From assembly GCF_023546765.1 (NCBI RefSeq), contig NZ_CP097484.1:4657501-4721500 (forward strand): a stretch of 64,000 bases of DNA, given 5' to 3'. This DNA is from Methylobacterium tardum (GTDB taxonomy: Bacteria > Pseudomonadota > Alphaproteobacteria > Rhizobiales > Beijerinckiaceae). Below the pieces are notes generated by a model that did not search any database, was not told the origin of the DNA, and saw nothing but the letters and a program-made list of their open reading frames with translations. Made by a program: the position numbers and the translations under genes. Of the stretch, positions 43,928 to 53,066 are shown piece after piece. How positions within the stretch are numbered: position 1 is the first letter of the stretch; each line of letters begins with the position of its first letter.

Positions 43928-45922
43928 TCACGCGGCCTGGATGTCGCTGAGGAAACGGTCGACGTCGCGTTTGACGGTGAGCGACTGCGCCGCCAGCTCG
44001 GCGGCCGCGCTCTGCACCTGCGCGGCCGCGCTGCCGGTCTGGCGGGCGGCCGCCAGAACCCGCGTCACATTGGCCGAGACGTCCTCCGTGCCCCGCGCCG
44101 CCTCGCCGGCATTGCGCGAGATCTCGCTCGTCGCCGCCGTCTGCTCCACGACAGTCGCGGCGATGGCGCCGCTGATCTCGTTCACGGCGGCAATCGTGCG
44201 GCCGATCTGCTGCATCGCCTCCGCGGCCTGGCCTGAGGCCGCCTGAATCGCGGCGATCTGAGCGCCGACTTCCTCGGTGGCCCGCGCCGTCTGTCCCGCG
44301 AGCTCCTTCACCTCGGCGGCTACGACGGCAAAGCCCCGACCCGCCTCGCCGGCGCGGGCCGCCTCGATCGTGGCGTTCAGCGCCAGCAGGTTGGTCTGGC
44401 TGGCAATGCCCGAGATCAGGGTCACGGCCGCGCCGATCTGCTCGGCCGCCGCGCGCAGGCTCGCCATGGCGGCGTTGGTCGCCTCGGCCTCGTGGGCGGC
44501 ATGACCGGCGACCTCGTTGGAGCGGACCACCTGCCGCTCGATCTCCTGGAGCGAGGAGACCATCTCCTCGGCCGCCGCCGCCACGGTCTGGACGTTGGAC
44601 GAGGTCTGCTCGGCCGCCGTACTCGAGGTCACGGCCTGGCTGTTGGTATCGTCGGCCACCCGGGTCATCGCCCGCGCGGTGGCGTCGAGTTCAGTGGTCG
44701 CCGTCGTGACGATGTTGAGCGAGGCGGCGATCTTCCGCTCGAACGCCTGCACGAGGTCATCGACCCGCTCGGCCCGGCGCAGGCGGGCGGCCTGCTCGGC
44801 GGCCTGCGCGGCCTCCAGCTCGGCGCGGGCGACGGCGTTCTGGCGGAAGATGTCGACGGCGCGGGCCATCGCCCCCATCTCGTCGGTCGCGTCGCGGTAG
44901 GGCACCACGACCGCCAGGTCGCCGCCGGCCAGCTTCGTCATCGCCTCCGTCATGCCGTCGATCGGCCGGATGATGCTGCGGGCGAGCACGAAGGCCAGGA
45001 TACCCCCGAGAACCAGTGCCGACCCGACCAGGCCGATCAGGATGGACCGAGCCCGTGCCGCAGTCTCCGCGGTGTCCCGGGCAATCTTCTCGCCGGCCGC
45101 CAGGATCCGGTCGCGCAGCGCTTGGCCGATTCGGTCGATCGCCTCGACGTGGGGCTTGATCCCGGTCTCGAACGTCGCCTGCGCGGCGTCTGTGGCCCGG
45201 TCGTAGGCGCGCAGGCCCGTCGCGCTGGCCGTCAGCGCGTCGCGGACGGCCCTGACCTGCTGCGCGAAGGCTGTCCCCTGCGGCTCCTTGAACCCCTCGA
45301 TGACCGCCAGAGCTTGTTCCACCCGTTCCTCGAAGGCTTTGCGGTCCCGTGGATCCAGGCTGATCACGAAGCGCGCGGAGGCGAGGCGGGAGCGCAGCAC
45401 GGCAGTCTCGATATGCTCGGCGCGCGCGAGCATCGACTCGCCGGCGCGTGCACGCGCCGGCACGAGCAGGGTGTTCAGCAAAGCAGTGAGCGTATTGCCG
45501 ACCTCGAACAACTTCGCTTTGGCATCACGCAAGCTTGCGCCTGTCGCCGCGAGCCGGTCCAGCTCCGGTTTCATCGTGCGGGCGCTGGCGCGCATGTCGT
45601 CGTAAAGTTTCCGACCCCCATCCGTCATGGCCAGCGAGACGTGCTTGTCGCACGTCTGCTCGATCGCCTGCCGAGCCTGCTCCATCGCACTGATCAGCGC
45701 AGGATCCGGATGCAGCCGGTATCGCTCGGCATGTCCGATCAGACGCGCGGCATAACCGTCGATCGTGAGGACCGATTGCCTTCCCCGCTCCACGCGCTCC
45801 TGCAGCGCGTGTTCTTGGTCCATCACACCCTGCTGATAGATCGCATACGCACCGATAAGGCCCGTCAACATGACGAGCATCGCAAATCCCGCGTAAAGGC
45901 GCGTACGGATCCCAAATCTCAC
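43928..45922 (-). CDS. Methyl-accepting chemotaxis protein
   Basis: Chemoreceptor of 664 residues. Membrane helix 1 is at about 7-30 ([21 protein letters not shown]), a large helical periplasmic sensing domain spans 31-285, and helix 2 is at about 293-315 ([21 protein letters not shown]). A HAMP domain ([22 protein letters not shown]) and a signalling domain follow, with the hairpin tip [20 protein letters not shown]. No CheR-tethering pentapeptide is seen at the C-terminus. The GTG at 45922 is chosen, with a GAAGAA stretch upstream; TTG 45937 is alternative. The ligand is unknown. Confidence 0.92.
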   Translation of the reverse strand: MRFGIRTRLYAGFAMLVMLTGLIGAYAIYQQGVMDQEHALQERVERGRQSVLTIDGYAARLIGHAERYRLHPDPALISAMEQARQAIEQTCDKHVSLAMTDGGRKLYDDMRASARTMKPELDRLAATGASLRDAKAKLFEVGNTLTALLNTLLVPARARAGESMLARAEHIETAVLRSRLASARFVISLDPRDRKAFEERVEQALAVIEGFKEPQGTAFAQQVRAVRDALTASATGLRAYDRATDAAQATFETGIKPHVEAIDRIGQALRDRILAAGEKIARDTAETAARARSILIGLVGSALVLGGILAFVLARSIIRPIDGMTEAMTKLAGGDLAVVVPYRDATDEMGAMARAVDIFRQNAVARAELEAAQAAEQAARLRRAERVDDLVQAFERKIAASLNIVTTATTELDATARAMTRVADDTNSQAVTSSTAAEQTSSNVQTVAAAAEEMVSSLQEIERQVVRSNEVAGHAAHEAEATNAAMASLRAAAEQIGAAVTLISGIASQTNLLALNATIEAARAGEAGRGFAVVAAEVKELAGQTARATEEVGAQIAAIQAASGQAAEAMQQIGRTIAAVNEISGAIAATVVEQTAATSEISRNAGEAARGTEDVSANVTRVLAAARQTGSAAAQVQSAAAELAAQSLTVKRDVDRFLSDIQAA

Positions 45923-45961
45923 GGATCGTTCTTCCAAGAAACAGGCCCATCATTCGGCCGC

Positions 45962-45981
45962 ATGATAGATGATACTATCAT
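45962..45981. promoter_or_regulatory. Perfect inverted repeat upstream of the chemoreceptor gene
   Basis: ATGATAG and CTATCAT, seven-base perfect arms separated by ATGATA, lie 40 bases upstream of the GTG start, in an AT-rich pocket. The position suits a repressor or activator site. No known consensus was recognised. Confidence 0.4.
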
Positions 45982-46495
45982 GACAACATCATGTCGTCGG
46001 ATCAAGTTCAACTTGTACTACAGAACTTCTTCGGACAGACTTCGATCGAATATCCGCTTTCGCGGCCCCGACACCATCCCCGAGCTTCTACCGCGTCGGC
46101 AATCCAAATTTGCCGCATTCTCGCTACGATGGACCAATGCTGGGCTTTCGCTCTCGTCGCATGACAGCGTCACCTTGTACGTGTCCGCTGCCGGATCGGC
46201 GCGAAACCCGCGCGCCCGCGCTGTCCGCTCGATCATGTCGGTGACTGCATTTGAACAGTCCCGCCGTTTACATCGCGTGATTCGGGATCAAAGCGGAACC
46301 ATCAACTCCGACGGCTCGACGCTCCGCAGACGCCGTCGACGCAGCGTCCCTGCGGCGGGGCGACCCCCGATTCGCCGATGCGTCGGTTCGGGTTTGCGCG
46401 CGCCGGCTCGGCCGGGAGGCGCTCCAAGTTCGGCGGGATGCTCTCAGCGTCGCGCCCGCCCGCCGGCCGAGCCGGGGAGAAGTTGAAGCGGCGCC
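45982..46495. other. Intergenic region, no gene supported
   Basis: About 510 bases between the chemoreceptor start and the receiver-like gene stop. A 72-codon minus-strand frame (46018-46236) exists but has no protein-like features. No repeat copy or hairpin terminator was recognised. Confidence 0.5.
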
Positions 46496-46930
46496 TCAGG
46501 CGGCGCGGCTCGCCAGCGCCTCACGCATCGTCGTCGCGACCATCCCGTTCTGGAGCTGGTCGCGCGGGACGAGCAGCGCGTCGGGCACCCGGGCCGAGAC
46601 CTCCGGGCCCATGGCGTCGACCGGATCGCGGGCGAGAATGATGCGCAGGCCCGGCCGCAGGGTCCGCGCCTCGACGGCGAGCTGCGCGCAGCACAATCCG
46701 CCATGGAGCGCGGTATCCACCACCATCACGTCGACCGGCAGGCCGAGGGCCAGCACCGTCATGGCATCGACGCCGCGGTCGCAGGCGGTGACTTGGTAAC
46801 CCAGCATCCGGACCTGCGCCGAGACCTCGTCGCGCCAGCGCTTGTGGCGGCCGACAACCAGCACCTGAATACGGTAGCAGCTGCCTTGGGGAAGGCTGTC
46901 AGAGGCAGTCTCGACGTCGGCTGGGGGCAT
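46496..46930 (-). CDS. Degenerate response-regulator receiver protein
   Basis: Stand-alone receiver-like protein of 144 residues. The CheY-type order of strands and helices is recognisable (IQVLVVGRHKRWRDEVSAQVRMLGYQVTACDRGVDAM, VDVMVVDTALHGG, LRIILARDP). The phosphoacceptor-position Asp is present in MVVDTALHG. However, the acidic pair normally following strand 1 is replaced by GRHK, and the conserved Thr/Ser and Lys are not evident. Phosphorylation by the usual chemistry is therefore doubtful. The first about 20 residues are unconserved and the true start may be later. No kinase gene is adjacent. Confidence 0.65.
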   Translation of the reverse strand: MPPADVETASDSLPQGSCYRIQVLVVGRHKRWRDEVSAQVRMLGYQVTACDRGVDAMTVLALGLPVDVMVVDTALHGGLCCAQLAVEARTLRPGLRIILARDPVDAMGPEVSARVPDALLVPRDQLQNGMVATTMREALASRAA

Positions 46931-47160
46931 TCCGCACTCGACTTCGCGCTGGCTTTGCGATGCAGCATGCTAAGCTGGGAAGCAATCCACACGCAAGCCC
47001 GTCGCCGTGAAGGCGCCGCATTCGGCGCCGCCGTTGCACAATGACGATGCAGCCCGAAGCGTGACCAGACACTGGGCACGCAGTTGACGGCGCGGCGGTC
47101 CCGTGGGCAACACCGGCCGGCCGCGGCCCCTCACGCCGCGCGCTGCCGGAGCCCGAGCCG

Positions 47161-48411
47161 ATGTCGTCCGCGAAATCACCGCCCGTCTCCCCACTGGCGC
47201 CCGCCGCGAGCCCCGATCTGCCGCCCGTGCCCGGGGTGCGAATCGCCACCGCCCAGGCTGGAATCCGCTACAGCGGCCGCACCGACGTGCTCTACGTCGC
47301 CCTCGAGCCCGGGACCCGGGCAGCCGGCGTGTTCACCCGCTCGAAATGCCCCTCGGCCCCGGTGGATTGGTGCCGGGAGGCGCTCGCCGACGGCGCGGCG
47401 CGGGCGCTGGTGGTCAATTCCGGCAATGCCAACGCCTTCACCGGCCGGCTCGGCCGCGAGGCGGTGGCGCGCACCGTCGCGATCGCCTCGCAGGCAGCGG
47501 GCTGCGGCGCGCGCGAGGTCTATGTCGCTTCCACCGGCGTGATCGGCGAGCCGCTCCCGGCGGAACGCTTCGAGGGCGTGCTGGCGGAGTGCGCGGCCCG
47601 AGCCGAGGACGGGCCTGCCGCCTGGGACGCGGCCGCCCGCGCGATCATGACCACCGACACCTTCCCGAAGCTCGCCACGCGCACGGCCGAGATCGACGGC
47701 GTCAGCGTGACGATCAACGGCATCGCCAAGGGCGCCGGCATGATCGCCCCCGACATGGCGACGATGCTGTCCTTCGTCTTCACCGACGCCGCCCTGCCGC
47801 AGGACGTGCTGCAGGCCCTCCTGTCCGCGGGGACGAAGACCAGCTTCAACTGCGTGACGGTGGACGGCGACACCTCCACCTCCGATACGCTGATGCTGTT
47901 CGCCACCGGCAGGGCCGGAAACGCGGCCGTGTCCGATCCCGCAGACCCGCGCCTCTCGGCCTTCCGCGTGGCGCTGGAGAGCCTGCTGGTCGAGCTGGCC
48001 CAGCTGGTCGCCAAGGATGGCGAGGGCGCGCGCAAGTTCGTCACCGTGCGGGTCACCGGCGCCGAGAGCGACGCCTCCGCGCACCGGATCGCGATGGCGA
48101 TCGCCAACTCGCCGCTGGTGAAGACTGCGGTGGCGGGCGAGGACGCCAATTGGGGCCGGGTGGTGATGGCCGTGGGCAAGGCCGGCGAGCCCGCCGACCG
48201 GGACCGGCTGGCGATCTGGTTCGGCGACGTGCGCGTGGCCGTCGAGGGCGCCCGCGATCCCGCGTACAGCGAGGCGGCGGCGAGTGCCGTGATGCGCGCG
48301 CCGGAGATCGGCATCCGGGTCGATCTCGGCCTCGGCGACGGCGCGGCCCGCGTCTGGACCTGCGACCTGACCAAGGCCTATGTCGAGATCAACGGGGATT
48401 ACCGCTCGTGA
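47161..48411 (+). CDS. argJ: Bifunctional ornithine acetyltransferase / N-acetylglutamate synthase
   Basis: Arginine biosynthesis enzyme of 416 residues that recycles the acetyl group from acetylornithine to glutamate. Self-cleavage and catalysis centre on the Thr in [78 protein letters not shown] and the C-terminal [16 protein letters not shown] are conserved. Preceded by GAGCC. The stop overlaps the GTG of the SIMPL-domain gene, making a three-gene operon. Confidence 0.96.
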   Translation: MSSAKSPPVSPLAPAASPDLPPVPGVRIATAQAGIRYSGRTDVLYVALEPGTRAAGVFTRSKCPSAPVDWCREALADGAARALVVNSGNANAFTGRLGREAVARTVAIASQAAGCGAREVYVASTGVIGEPLPAERFEGVLAECAARAEDGPAAWDAAARAIMTTDTFPKLATRTAEIDGVSVTINGIAKGAGMIAPDMATMLSFVFTDAALPQDVLQALLSAGTKTSFNCVTVDGDTSTSDTLMLFATGRAGNAAVSDPADPRLSAFRVALESLLVELAQLVAKDGEGARKFVTVRVTGAESDASAHRIAMAIANSPLVKTAVAGEDANWGRVVMAVGKAGEPADRDRLAIWFGDVRVAVEGARDPAYSEAAASAVMRAPEIGIRVDLGLGDGAARVWTCDLTKAYVEINGDYRS

Positions 48412-49121
48412 GGGCGGCCCTCGCCGGCACCCTCCTGACGGCGTTTCTGGTCGCGCCGGTCCACGCCGACGATTCGGCCTGCAAGCGCCACATCAGCGTG
48501 GTCGGACGCGCCGTCGAGACGCGGGCGCCCGACTTCGCCGAGATCACGATCGGGGTCGAGGCGCGCGGCGCCACCGCGGCGGCAGCCCTCGACGCTGCCT
48601 CGAAGGCGGTGGCGGGGATCTCCGCGCAGGCCCGCACGCTCGGCGTGCCGCCGGCGGATATCGGGACGGCCGCGGTGACGCTCCAGGCCGCAACCCGCGC
48701 GGTGGTCCGGCCGGGCGGCGGCAGCACCGAGGAGCCCGACGGGTATCGCGCGAGCAATCTCGTGACCGTTCGGCTCGCCGACATGGACCGTCTCGGGGAT
48801 CTGCTGCGCCAAGCCCTCCAGTCGGGTGCGAACCGGATCGATTCCGTGAGCTTCGGGCTGCGCGATCCCGACACGGCCGAATCGGCCCTCCAGGTCGCAG
48901 CGGCGCGCGACGCCCGCGCCCGGGCCGAGGCGCTCGCCGAGGCGCTCGGCACCAAGCTCGGCCCGCTCTGCACCCTCTCGACCCAGGGCGGAGCGCCGTT
49001 CCCGATGGCCAATCGCGCCCTGGCGGCACCCATGCCCGCCAAGGGCCGGCGCGTCCCGATCGAGGCCGGCACGATCCAGTTGTCCTCCGAGGTCTCGGCC
49101 AGCTTCGCGGTGGTCCCGTGA
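48408..49121 (+). CDS. Exported SIMPL-domain (DUF541) protein
   Basis: Periplasmic protein of 237 residues with a signal peptide ([20 protein letters not shown], then DDSACKR). The SIMPL domain is recognisable: [23 protein letters not shown], a central helix rich in Ala, [21 protein letters not shown] and VSFGLRDPD. The GTG start overlaps the argJ stop and the stop overlaps the mutT GTG. Function of the family is poorly known; some members relate to oxidative stress. Confidence 0.85.
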   Translation: MRAALAGTLLTAFLVAPVHADDSACKRHISVVGRAVETRAPDFAEITIGVEARGATAAAALDAASKAVAGISAQARTLGVPPADIGTAAVTLQAATRAVVRPGGGSTEEPDGYRASNLVTVRLADMDRLGDLLRQALQSGANRIDSVSFGLRDPDTAESALQVAAARDARARAEALAEALGTKLGPLCTLSTQGGAPFPMANRALAAPMPAKGRRVPIEAGTIQLSSEVSASFAVVP

Positions 49122-49546
49122 GCGCGCCCGGACAGCCCGCGCTCCGCCTCCTGCTGGTCGTCGCGGTGGCGCTCGTCGATGTCGACGGGCGCGTGCTCGT
49201 CAGCGAGCGTCCGGCGGGCAAGCAGCTCGCCGGCCTGTGGGAGTTCCCTGGCGGCAAGGTCGAGCCCGGCGAGCGCCCCGAGCAGACGCTGATCCGGGAA
49301 CTCGCCGAGGAACTCGGCATCCGCGTCGAGGAGCCGTGTCTCGCGCCGCTCACCTTCGCCAGCCACGCCTATCCGGACTTCCACCTTCTGATGCCGCTCT
49401 ACGTCTGCCGGCGCTGGACCGGCACGCCGCGCCCGATGGAGGGGCAGGCGCTCAAATGGGTCCGGCCGAAGGCGCTGCGCGATCTCGCCATGCCGCCCGC
49501 CGACGCGCCGCTGATCCCGTTCCTGGTCGATCTCCTCGAGGTCTGA
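49118..49546 (+). CDS. mutT: Nudix hydrolase, MutT (8-oxo-dGTP diphosphatase) type
   Basis: Protein of 142 residues that probably removes oxidised nucleotides. The Nudix box is complete: GGKVEPGERPEQ followed by TLIRELAEELGI, with REL and EE metal-binding glutamates. LVSERPAGKQLAGLWEFPGG before the box is typical of MutT. The GTG start overlaps the SIMPL gene stop (GTGA). The C-terminus (KWVRPKALRDLAMPPAD) also matches MutT. Other nucleotide substrates are possible. Confidence 0.92.
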   Translation: MSAPGQPALRLLLVVAVALVDVDGRVLVSERPAGKQLAGLWEFPGGKVEPGERPEQTLIRELAEELGIRVEEPCLAPLTFASHAYPDFHLLMPLYVCRRWTGTPRPMEGQALKWVRPKALRDLAMPPADAPLIPFLVDLLEV

Positions 49547-49584
49547 GGCGGTATCCGGCTGAAGCCCTCGGGTGACGGACCCGC

Positions 49585-49625
49585 TCCGTCATCGCGAGCG
49601 CAGCGACCCAGGGTGCGATCCGAAC
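49585..49625 (+). repeat. Intergenic repeat family A, left half only
   Basis: CCGTCATCGCGAGCGCAGCG continuing to ACCCAGGGTGCGAT matches the left third of the family A element in the same orientation as 12207. The right part is missing; sequence related to an IS element begins soon after, as if the copy had been interrupted. Confidence 0.55.
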
Positions 49626-49689
49626 CAAGGCATTGTTCAGTCTATGGCTTGATGATTCAGGGCTGCCATCGGCAGCAGCTACGTGCGAG

Positions 49690-50077
49690 CGCACCGCTCC
49701 GCGTACAGCGGAAGAGGTGGCGACGGCACAGGCCATTGGCCCGTCGCGCGGCGGCCAGACGACCAAGGTCCACGCGCCCACTGATGGCCCCGGCCGAGGC
49801 ACCCGGCCGGATCCGCCGCCTGAGCACGGACAAGGGCTACGACGCCGATTGGCTGCACGCTGACTTCCGCAAGAGCGGCATCATGCCGGTCATTTCGAGC
49901 AAGCGCGGCTGCAAGAGAAGGCTCCGCCACGACACACGGCGCTACTGGGAACGCTGGCGCATCCAGGCAACCTTCAACCACCTCTAGGACTTCCGCCGCA
50001 TAGCCACCCGAGACGACAAGCGCGCCCGCAACTACGCCTCGGCCGTCGCCCTAGCTGCCGACATCGCCTTCTGGTGA
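49690..50077 (+). pseudogene. IS5-family transposase remnant
   Basis: Fragment of a DDE transposase spread over frames. IGPSRGGQTTKVHAPTD (about 49735-49786) is in one frame; STDKGYDADWLHADFRKSGI, KRGCKRRLRHDTRRYWERWR and FNHL are in another; then an in-frame TAG at 49985 replaces the expected Lys codon before DFRRIATRDDKRARNYASAVALAADIAFW, ending with TGA at 50075. The 5' part with the first catalytic Asp is missing. These are well-known IS5-group motifs. Inactive; terminal inverted repeats not found. It marks the left side of a lower-GC island. Confidence 0.85.
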
Positions 50078-50093
50078 TAAACGATTCCAAACC

Positions 50094-50894
50094 CTAATCC
50101 GTCGGATCCAAGTTCTTTCTTATCCAAGCTCCGGCCGCACCATCAAGTCGGAGAGCATAAGCTCCATTTCCACACAGAATTTTATTATAGTATCCATTTG
50201 GCTGCCCTCTAATTAAAATACCCACAAGATACTTTACATCGTTCTTTCGTGCAAATACCGGTGACCCTGACTGGCCCTGACATATCAAATCCGATCGGTT
50301 GACGATCATGCTCTCATTCATGTTGATCGAAAACGCCATCGATCCGGCGCTCTTCGGATCAGGAAGACTGATATGACTTTGCTTGTCTAGATACAGAAGA
50401 GCAACATCATCGTATCCCTTGGAATAATTCATAGAAAAAGATTCAAAGACCTTGGGACTCGCGTCATTTCTATCTGTGTCGAATGTTTTTAACTCTATAG
50501 AGAAATTCTGCTTCTCGCCGAAATTTTCGATCGGCTCAGCATCCCCGATGGCGACAACGCCATCGACTTCGGCCGCGAGCGGAGAGTCCGTCTGAAATAT
50601 TGCGATATCAATGATCGGCGAGCGCGAATATAAAGTTCTTATTCGTGAAACTGCGGCCGATTTGACCTGGCCGTTGATAAAATATTTAACACCAAGCTCC
50701 TTTTTTCCTCGGAAACAATGGGCGGCTGTTACGATATCGTTGCCGATCTTCAACCCTCTACAAACAAATCGATTGTCTTCATATATACCTACGTGTGAAT
50801 ATTCAGATATTTTGCTCGCCGATGACGTCGCAACCGAGCACAACATGCTCATGATGAAAAAAAGCGAACCGCTTGTCTGACAGAAATACTTCAT
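50094..50894 (-). CDS. Secreted trypsin-like serine protease (S1), lower GC
   Basis: Exported protease of 266 residues. Signal peptide: residues about 1-27 (hydrophobic LFFIMSMLCSVATSS). The chymotrypsin-fold triad is complete: His in IVTAAHCFRG, Asp in IIDIAIFQTD, Ser in ICQGQSGSPVF (GxSGSP). The first cysteine pair (VCRGL / HCF) is present. Codon use is clearly AT-richer than neighbours, suggesting recent transfer, and the gene lies next to an IS remnant. Substrate specificity is not readable. The start ATG at 50894 has AAAT..GATG upstream rather than a strong ribosome binding site. Confidence 0.85.
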   Translation of the reverse strand: MKYFCQTSGSLFFIMSMLCSVATSSASKISEYSHVGIYEDNRFVCRGLKIGNDIVTAAHCFRGKKELGVKYFINGQVKSAAVSRIRTLYSRSPIIDIAIFQTDSPLAAEVDGVVAIGDAEPIENFGEKQNFSIELKTFDTDRNDASPKVFESFSMNYSKGYDDVALLYLDKQSHISLPDPKSAGSMAFSINMNESMIVNRSDLICQGQSGSPVFARKNDVKYLVGILIRGQPNGYYNKILCGNGAYALRLDGAAGAWIRKNLDPTD

Positions 50895-50956
50895 ATGATG
50901 GATTTAATGAGGGGCAGGCACCCCAAGGAGCACCTGCCAAGAATCTTCTCTCAATT

Positions 50957-51295
50957 TCAGTTTTCGCCGCCCGGGTACCCCGGACCATACGGCGGGGGAT
51001 CATAGGGAGGCGTCGGAGTTGGTTCCGGGTATTCCGGAGGATTCGGAATGATTTCCGGCGGGTTGTCGACTGGATTATTCGGAGGAAGGCCGTCACCCGG
51101 ATTTTGAGGGAAGTTTGCAGTTCGGAATATTGCTTCCCTGCTTGCTGGGGACAGGGCCAGGGCCGATCGCGGATCGGCCGACTACTTCAGATGTGATGCT
51201 TTGACATCGTCCAGAGAAGGCGTTGCCGAGCGATCAGTCCGCAGGGGCACAATCCCAAGGCTAGACGTAGTGAGAGAGGAATTAACAGCACTCAT
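50957..51295 (-). pseudogene. Small ORF interrupted by an amber codon, continuing into a Pro-rich tail
   Basis: An ATG at 51295 with GGAGA about seven bases upstream opens a 37-residue ORF (MSAVNSSLTTSSLGIVPLRT ... DDVKASHLK) ending in TAG at 51182-51184. The same frame then continues 74 codons without a start codon to a TGA at 50957. That part ends in a striking Pro/Tyr/Asn/Glu tail (NNPVDNPPEIIPNPPEYPEP, PPYDPPPYGPGYPGGEN). It may be one gene broken by the stop, or two pieces. A neighbouring frame at 51100-51190 also looks protein-like, so frameshifts are possible. It lies 62 bases upstream of the protease on the same strand, within the same lower-GC DNA. Confidence 0.45.
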
Positions 51296-51835
51296 TCAAC
51301 GTCTCCAACAAAGAGGTGAAATGACTGATGTTTCCTTTGACAACAGCTATGTTCGCCGCAGCTGAGCGCGCTTCACGATCTTCCGATTGCATCCGCTCGC
51401 CAATTACCGATCCGGCCCGATTTCAGATAACGGGCCTGCATGGATTGGCCGGGCTGTGTTGCTCGATAGACTATCGCCGTTGCTTCATCCGCGACCACAG
51501 CAACGTTGCGGGAGACTGGGCTAGGACAATCGTCTTAGATCGTCAAGCGCCTTGCTGCCCGACGGTGCGGATCATTGCTGCTGGCTTGCAGCAGCTCTCA
51601 AGCATTCACCGCCTAAACTAGTCGAGAGCGAACTTCGACTGTGCAATGTCGCCTCTGTGAGATGTAGCGAAGCGCAATCATCGGGCGATGCGATCGCAAT
51701 GCTCGGTCAGCCGAGCCTGAGATCATTGCACGGGGTTTAAGGGGTCTGCCCCACACTCCGAGCACCCGGGCGCATAGACACTGCCGCTGGCATCGCGATC
51801 GTTGTGATCGTGCCCAAGCGGATTGCACGGATGGC
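51296..51835. other. Intergenic region of the island, no gene supported
   Basis: Mixed-composition DNA between the small ORF and the right-hand repeat copy. A 97-codon plus-strand frame (51328-51621) has an ATG but no recognisable domain, ribosome binding site or codon bias. It may hold further decayed mobile DNA. Confidence 0.45.
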
Positions 51836-51915
51836 GGAGGACCCTCAGGGCGGCGCGCGCCCTTCAAGGATTGCGCCCCTGGATTGCTTTGCTCCGCTTG
51901 CAAGAACGGTGAGGC
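51836..51915 (+). repeat. Intergenic repeat family A, copy at right edge of the island
   Basis: Contains GACCCTCAGGGCGGCGCGCG and GCGCCCCTGGATTGCTTTGC followed by TCCGCTTGCAAGAACGG, matching the centre and right end of the family in the same orientation as 12207. Together with the left-half copy at 49585 it brackets the lower-GC DNA. Confidence 0.6.
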
Positions 51916-51954
51916 CGAAGCAATCACCCGGCCAGGGCCTGAGGGCCCCTGGCC

Positions 51955-52932
51955 TCACAGCGCCAGGATGGCCTCGACCGCCTCCTGCACGGCCAGCGCC
52001 TCCGCGAAGGTGGCGAGGTGGTGGGGCTCACCGCGCGCCATCCGCACCACGCCCTCGATCTGGCGTCGGAGGGTGATCGGGCGCAGCCGCTCGTTGGGGA
52101 TCGCGTCGGGTTCCGGCTCGAAGCGCCCGTCCGGACCGCGGCGCTCGGCGATGGCCCAGTCGCGCAGCCGCACGGCGCCCGTGTCACCCTCCAGGGTCCA
52201 GGTGTTGTGATCGTCCGCGGCGGTGGCGCCGACCCGGCCGGTGAGCGTGACCGGAAGGCCGCCCGCCGTGAGCGTGACGTCGATCGCCCGCTCGGACCGG
52301 CCGGCCTCCGGGAAATCGACGCGTCCGCGGACGTCCTGCAGGGGGCCGAGCAGGCGACGGGCCAGGAACAGGAAATGCGAGACCACCTCGCGGGTGAAGC
52401 CGCCCTCGTCCCGCGCGTCGAGCCAGCGCGCCGCATCCTGCTGCCAGGGCCGCGGCCAGCGGGCGAATGCGACCGCGATGGCGAGCCGCCGCGGGGTCCC
52501 GATCGCGCCCGCTTCGATCCAGCGCGCGATCGCCGCCACGCCCGGCGACGAGGCGAACGGGAAGTTCACCCCGCCGGCCGTCCCGGCCTCCGCCACGAAG
52601 GCCCGCGCCTCGCTGAGATCGATGGCGAGCGGCTTCTCGCAGAACACGCTGCGCCCCGCGGTGAGGGCCGCGCGGGCGTAGCCGAGATGCGAGGCCGGCG
52701 GCGAGGCGACGTAGACGCAGCCGCTCGTCGCGACGACCGCAGCGGCATCGGCGACGCGGGGCACCGCCGGGAAGGCCGCGGCGATGCGGTCGAGGGCGTC
52801 CGGGGCCGGGTCCCAGATCGCCGAGACCCGGACGGGCGAGTCCGGCGCCCCGTGGATGGCGTTGAGCAGGCGCTCGCCCATGATCCCCGCGCCGATGATC
52901 CCGAGGGCGAGAGGAGCGTCGGTGGTCGGCAT
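51955..52932 (-). CDS. Gfo/Idh/MocA-family NAD(P)-dependent oxidoreductase
   Basis: Oxidoreductase of 325 residues. N-terminal Rossmann fold: LGIIGAGIMGERLLNAI; the conserved SVFCEKPLAIDLSEARAF carries the catalytic EKP lysine. The C-terminal half is the Gfo/Idh beta-sheet domain, ending with helices (LATFAEALAVQEAVEAILAL). Such enzymes act on sugars or inositols, but the substrate is not evident from context. It is a single gene between the island and the mhq-like set. The ATG at 52932 lacks a strong ribosome binding site. Confidence 0.87.
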   Translation of the reverse strand: MPTTDAPLALGIIGAGIMGERLLNAIHGAPDSPVRVSAIWDPAPDALDRIAAAFPAVPRVADAAAVVATSGCVYVASPPASHLGYARAALTAGRSVFCEKPLAIDLSEARAFVAEAGTAGGVNFPFASSPGVAAIARWIEAGAIGTPRRLAIAVAFARWPRPWQQDAARWLDARDEGGFTREVVSHFLFLARRLLGPLQDVRGRVDFPEAGRSERAIDVTLTAGGLPVTLTGRVGATAADDHNTWTLEGDTGAVRLRDWAIAERRGPDGRFEPEPDAIPNERLRPITLRRQIEGVVRMARGEPHHLATFAEALAVQEAVEAILAL

Positions 52933-53066
52933 CCGCGGTTCCGTCAGCTGTCAGGCCCCGGTCCGAGGCTCCGACAGGCTTTAGGGGCACCGACCGGCGC
53001 GGGAAAGGCCACTGCCCCGCTCAACTCTGGATGAAGGCCGGCGGCCGGGTCCGAGAAGGCGACCGG

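Noticed and set aside
46018-46236. 72-codon minus-strand frame upstream of the chemoreceptor
   Set aside because: It has an ATG but no ribosome binding site, domain or codon bias; kept only as a note in the intergenic entry.
51328-51621. 97-codon plus-strand frame in the island
   Set aside because: No recognisable domain and composition not clearly coding; could be decayed mobile DNA.
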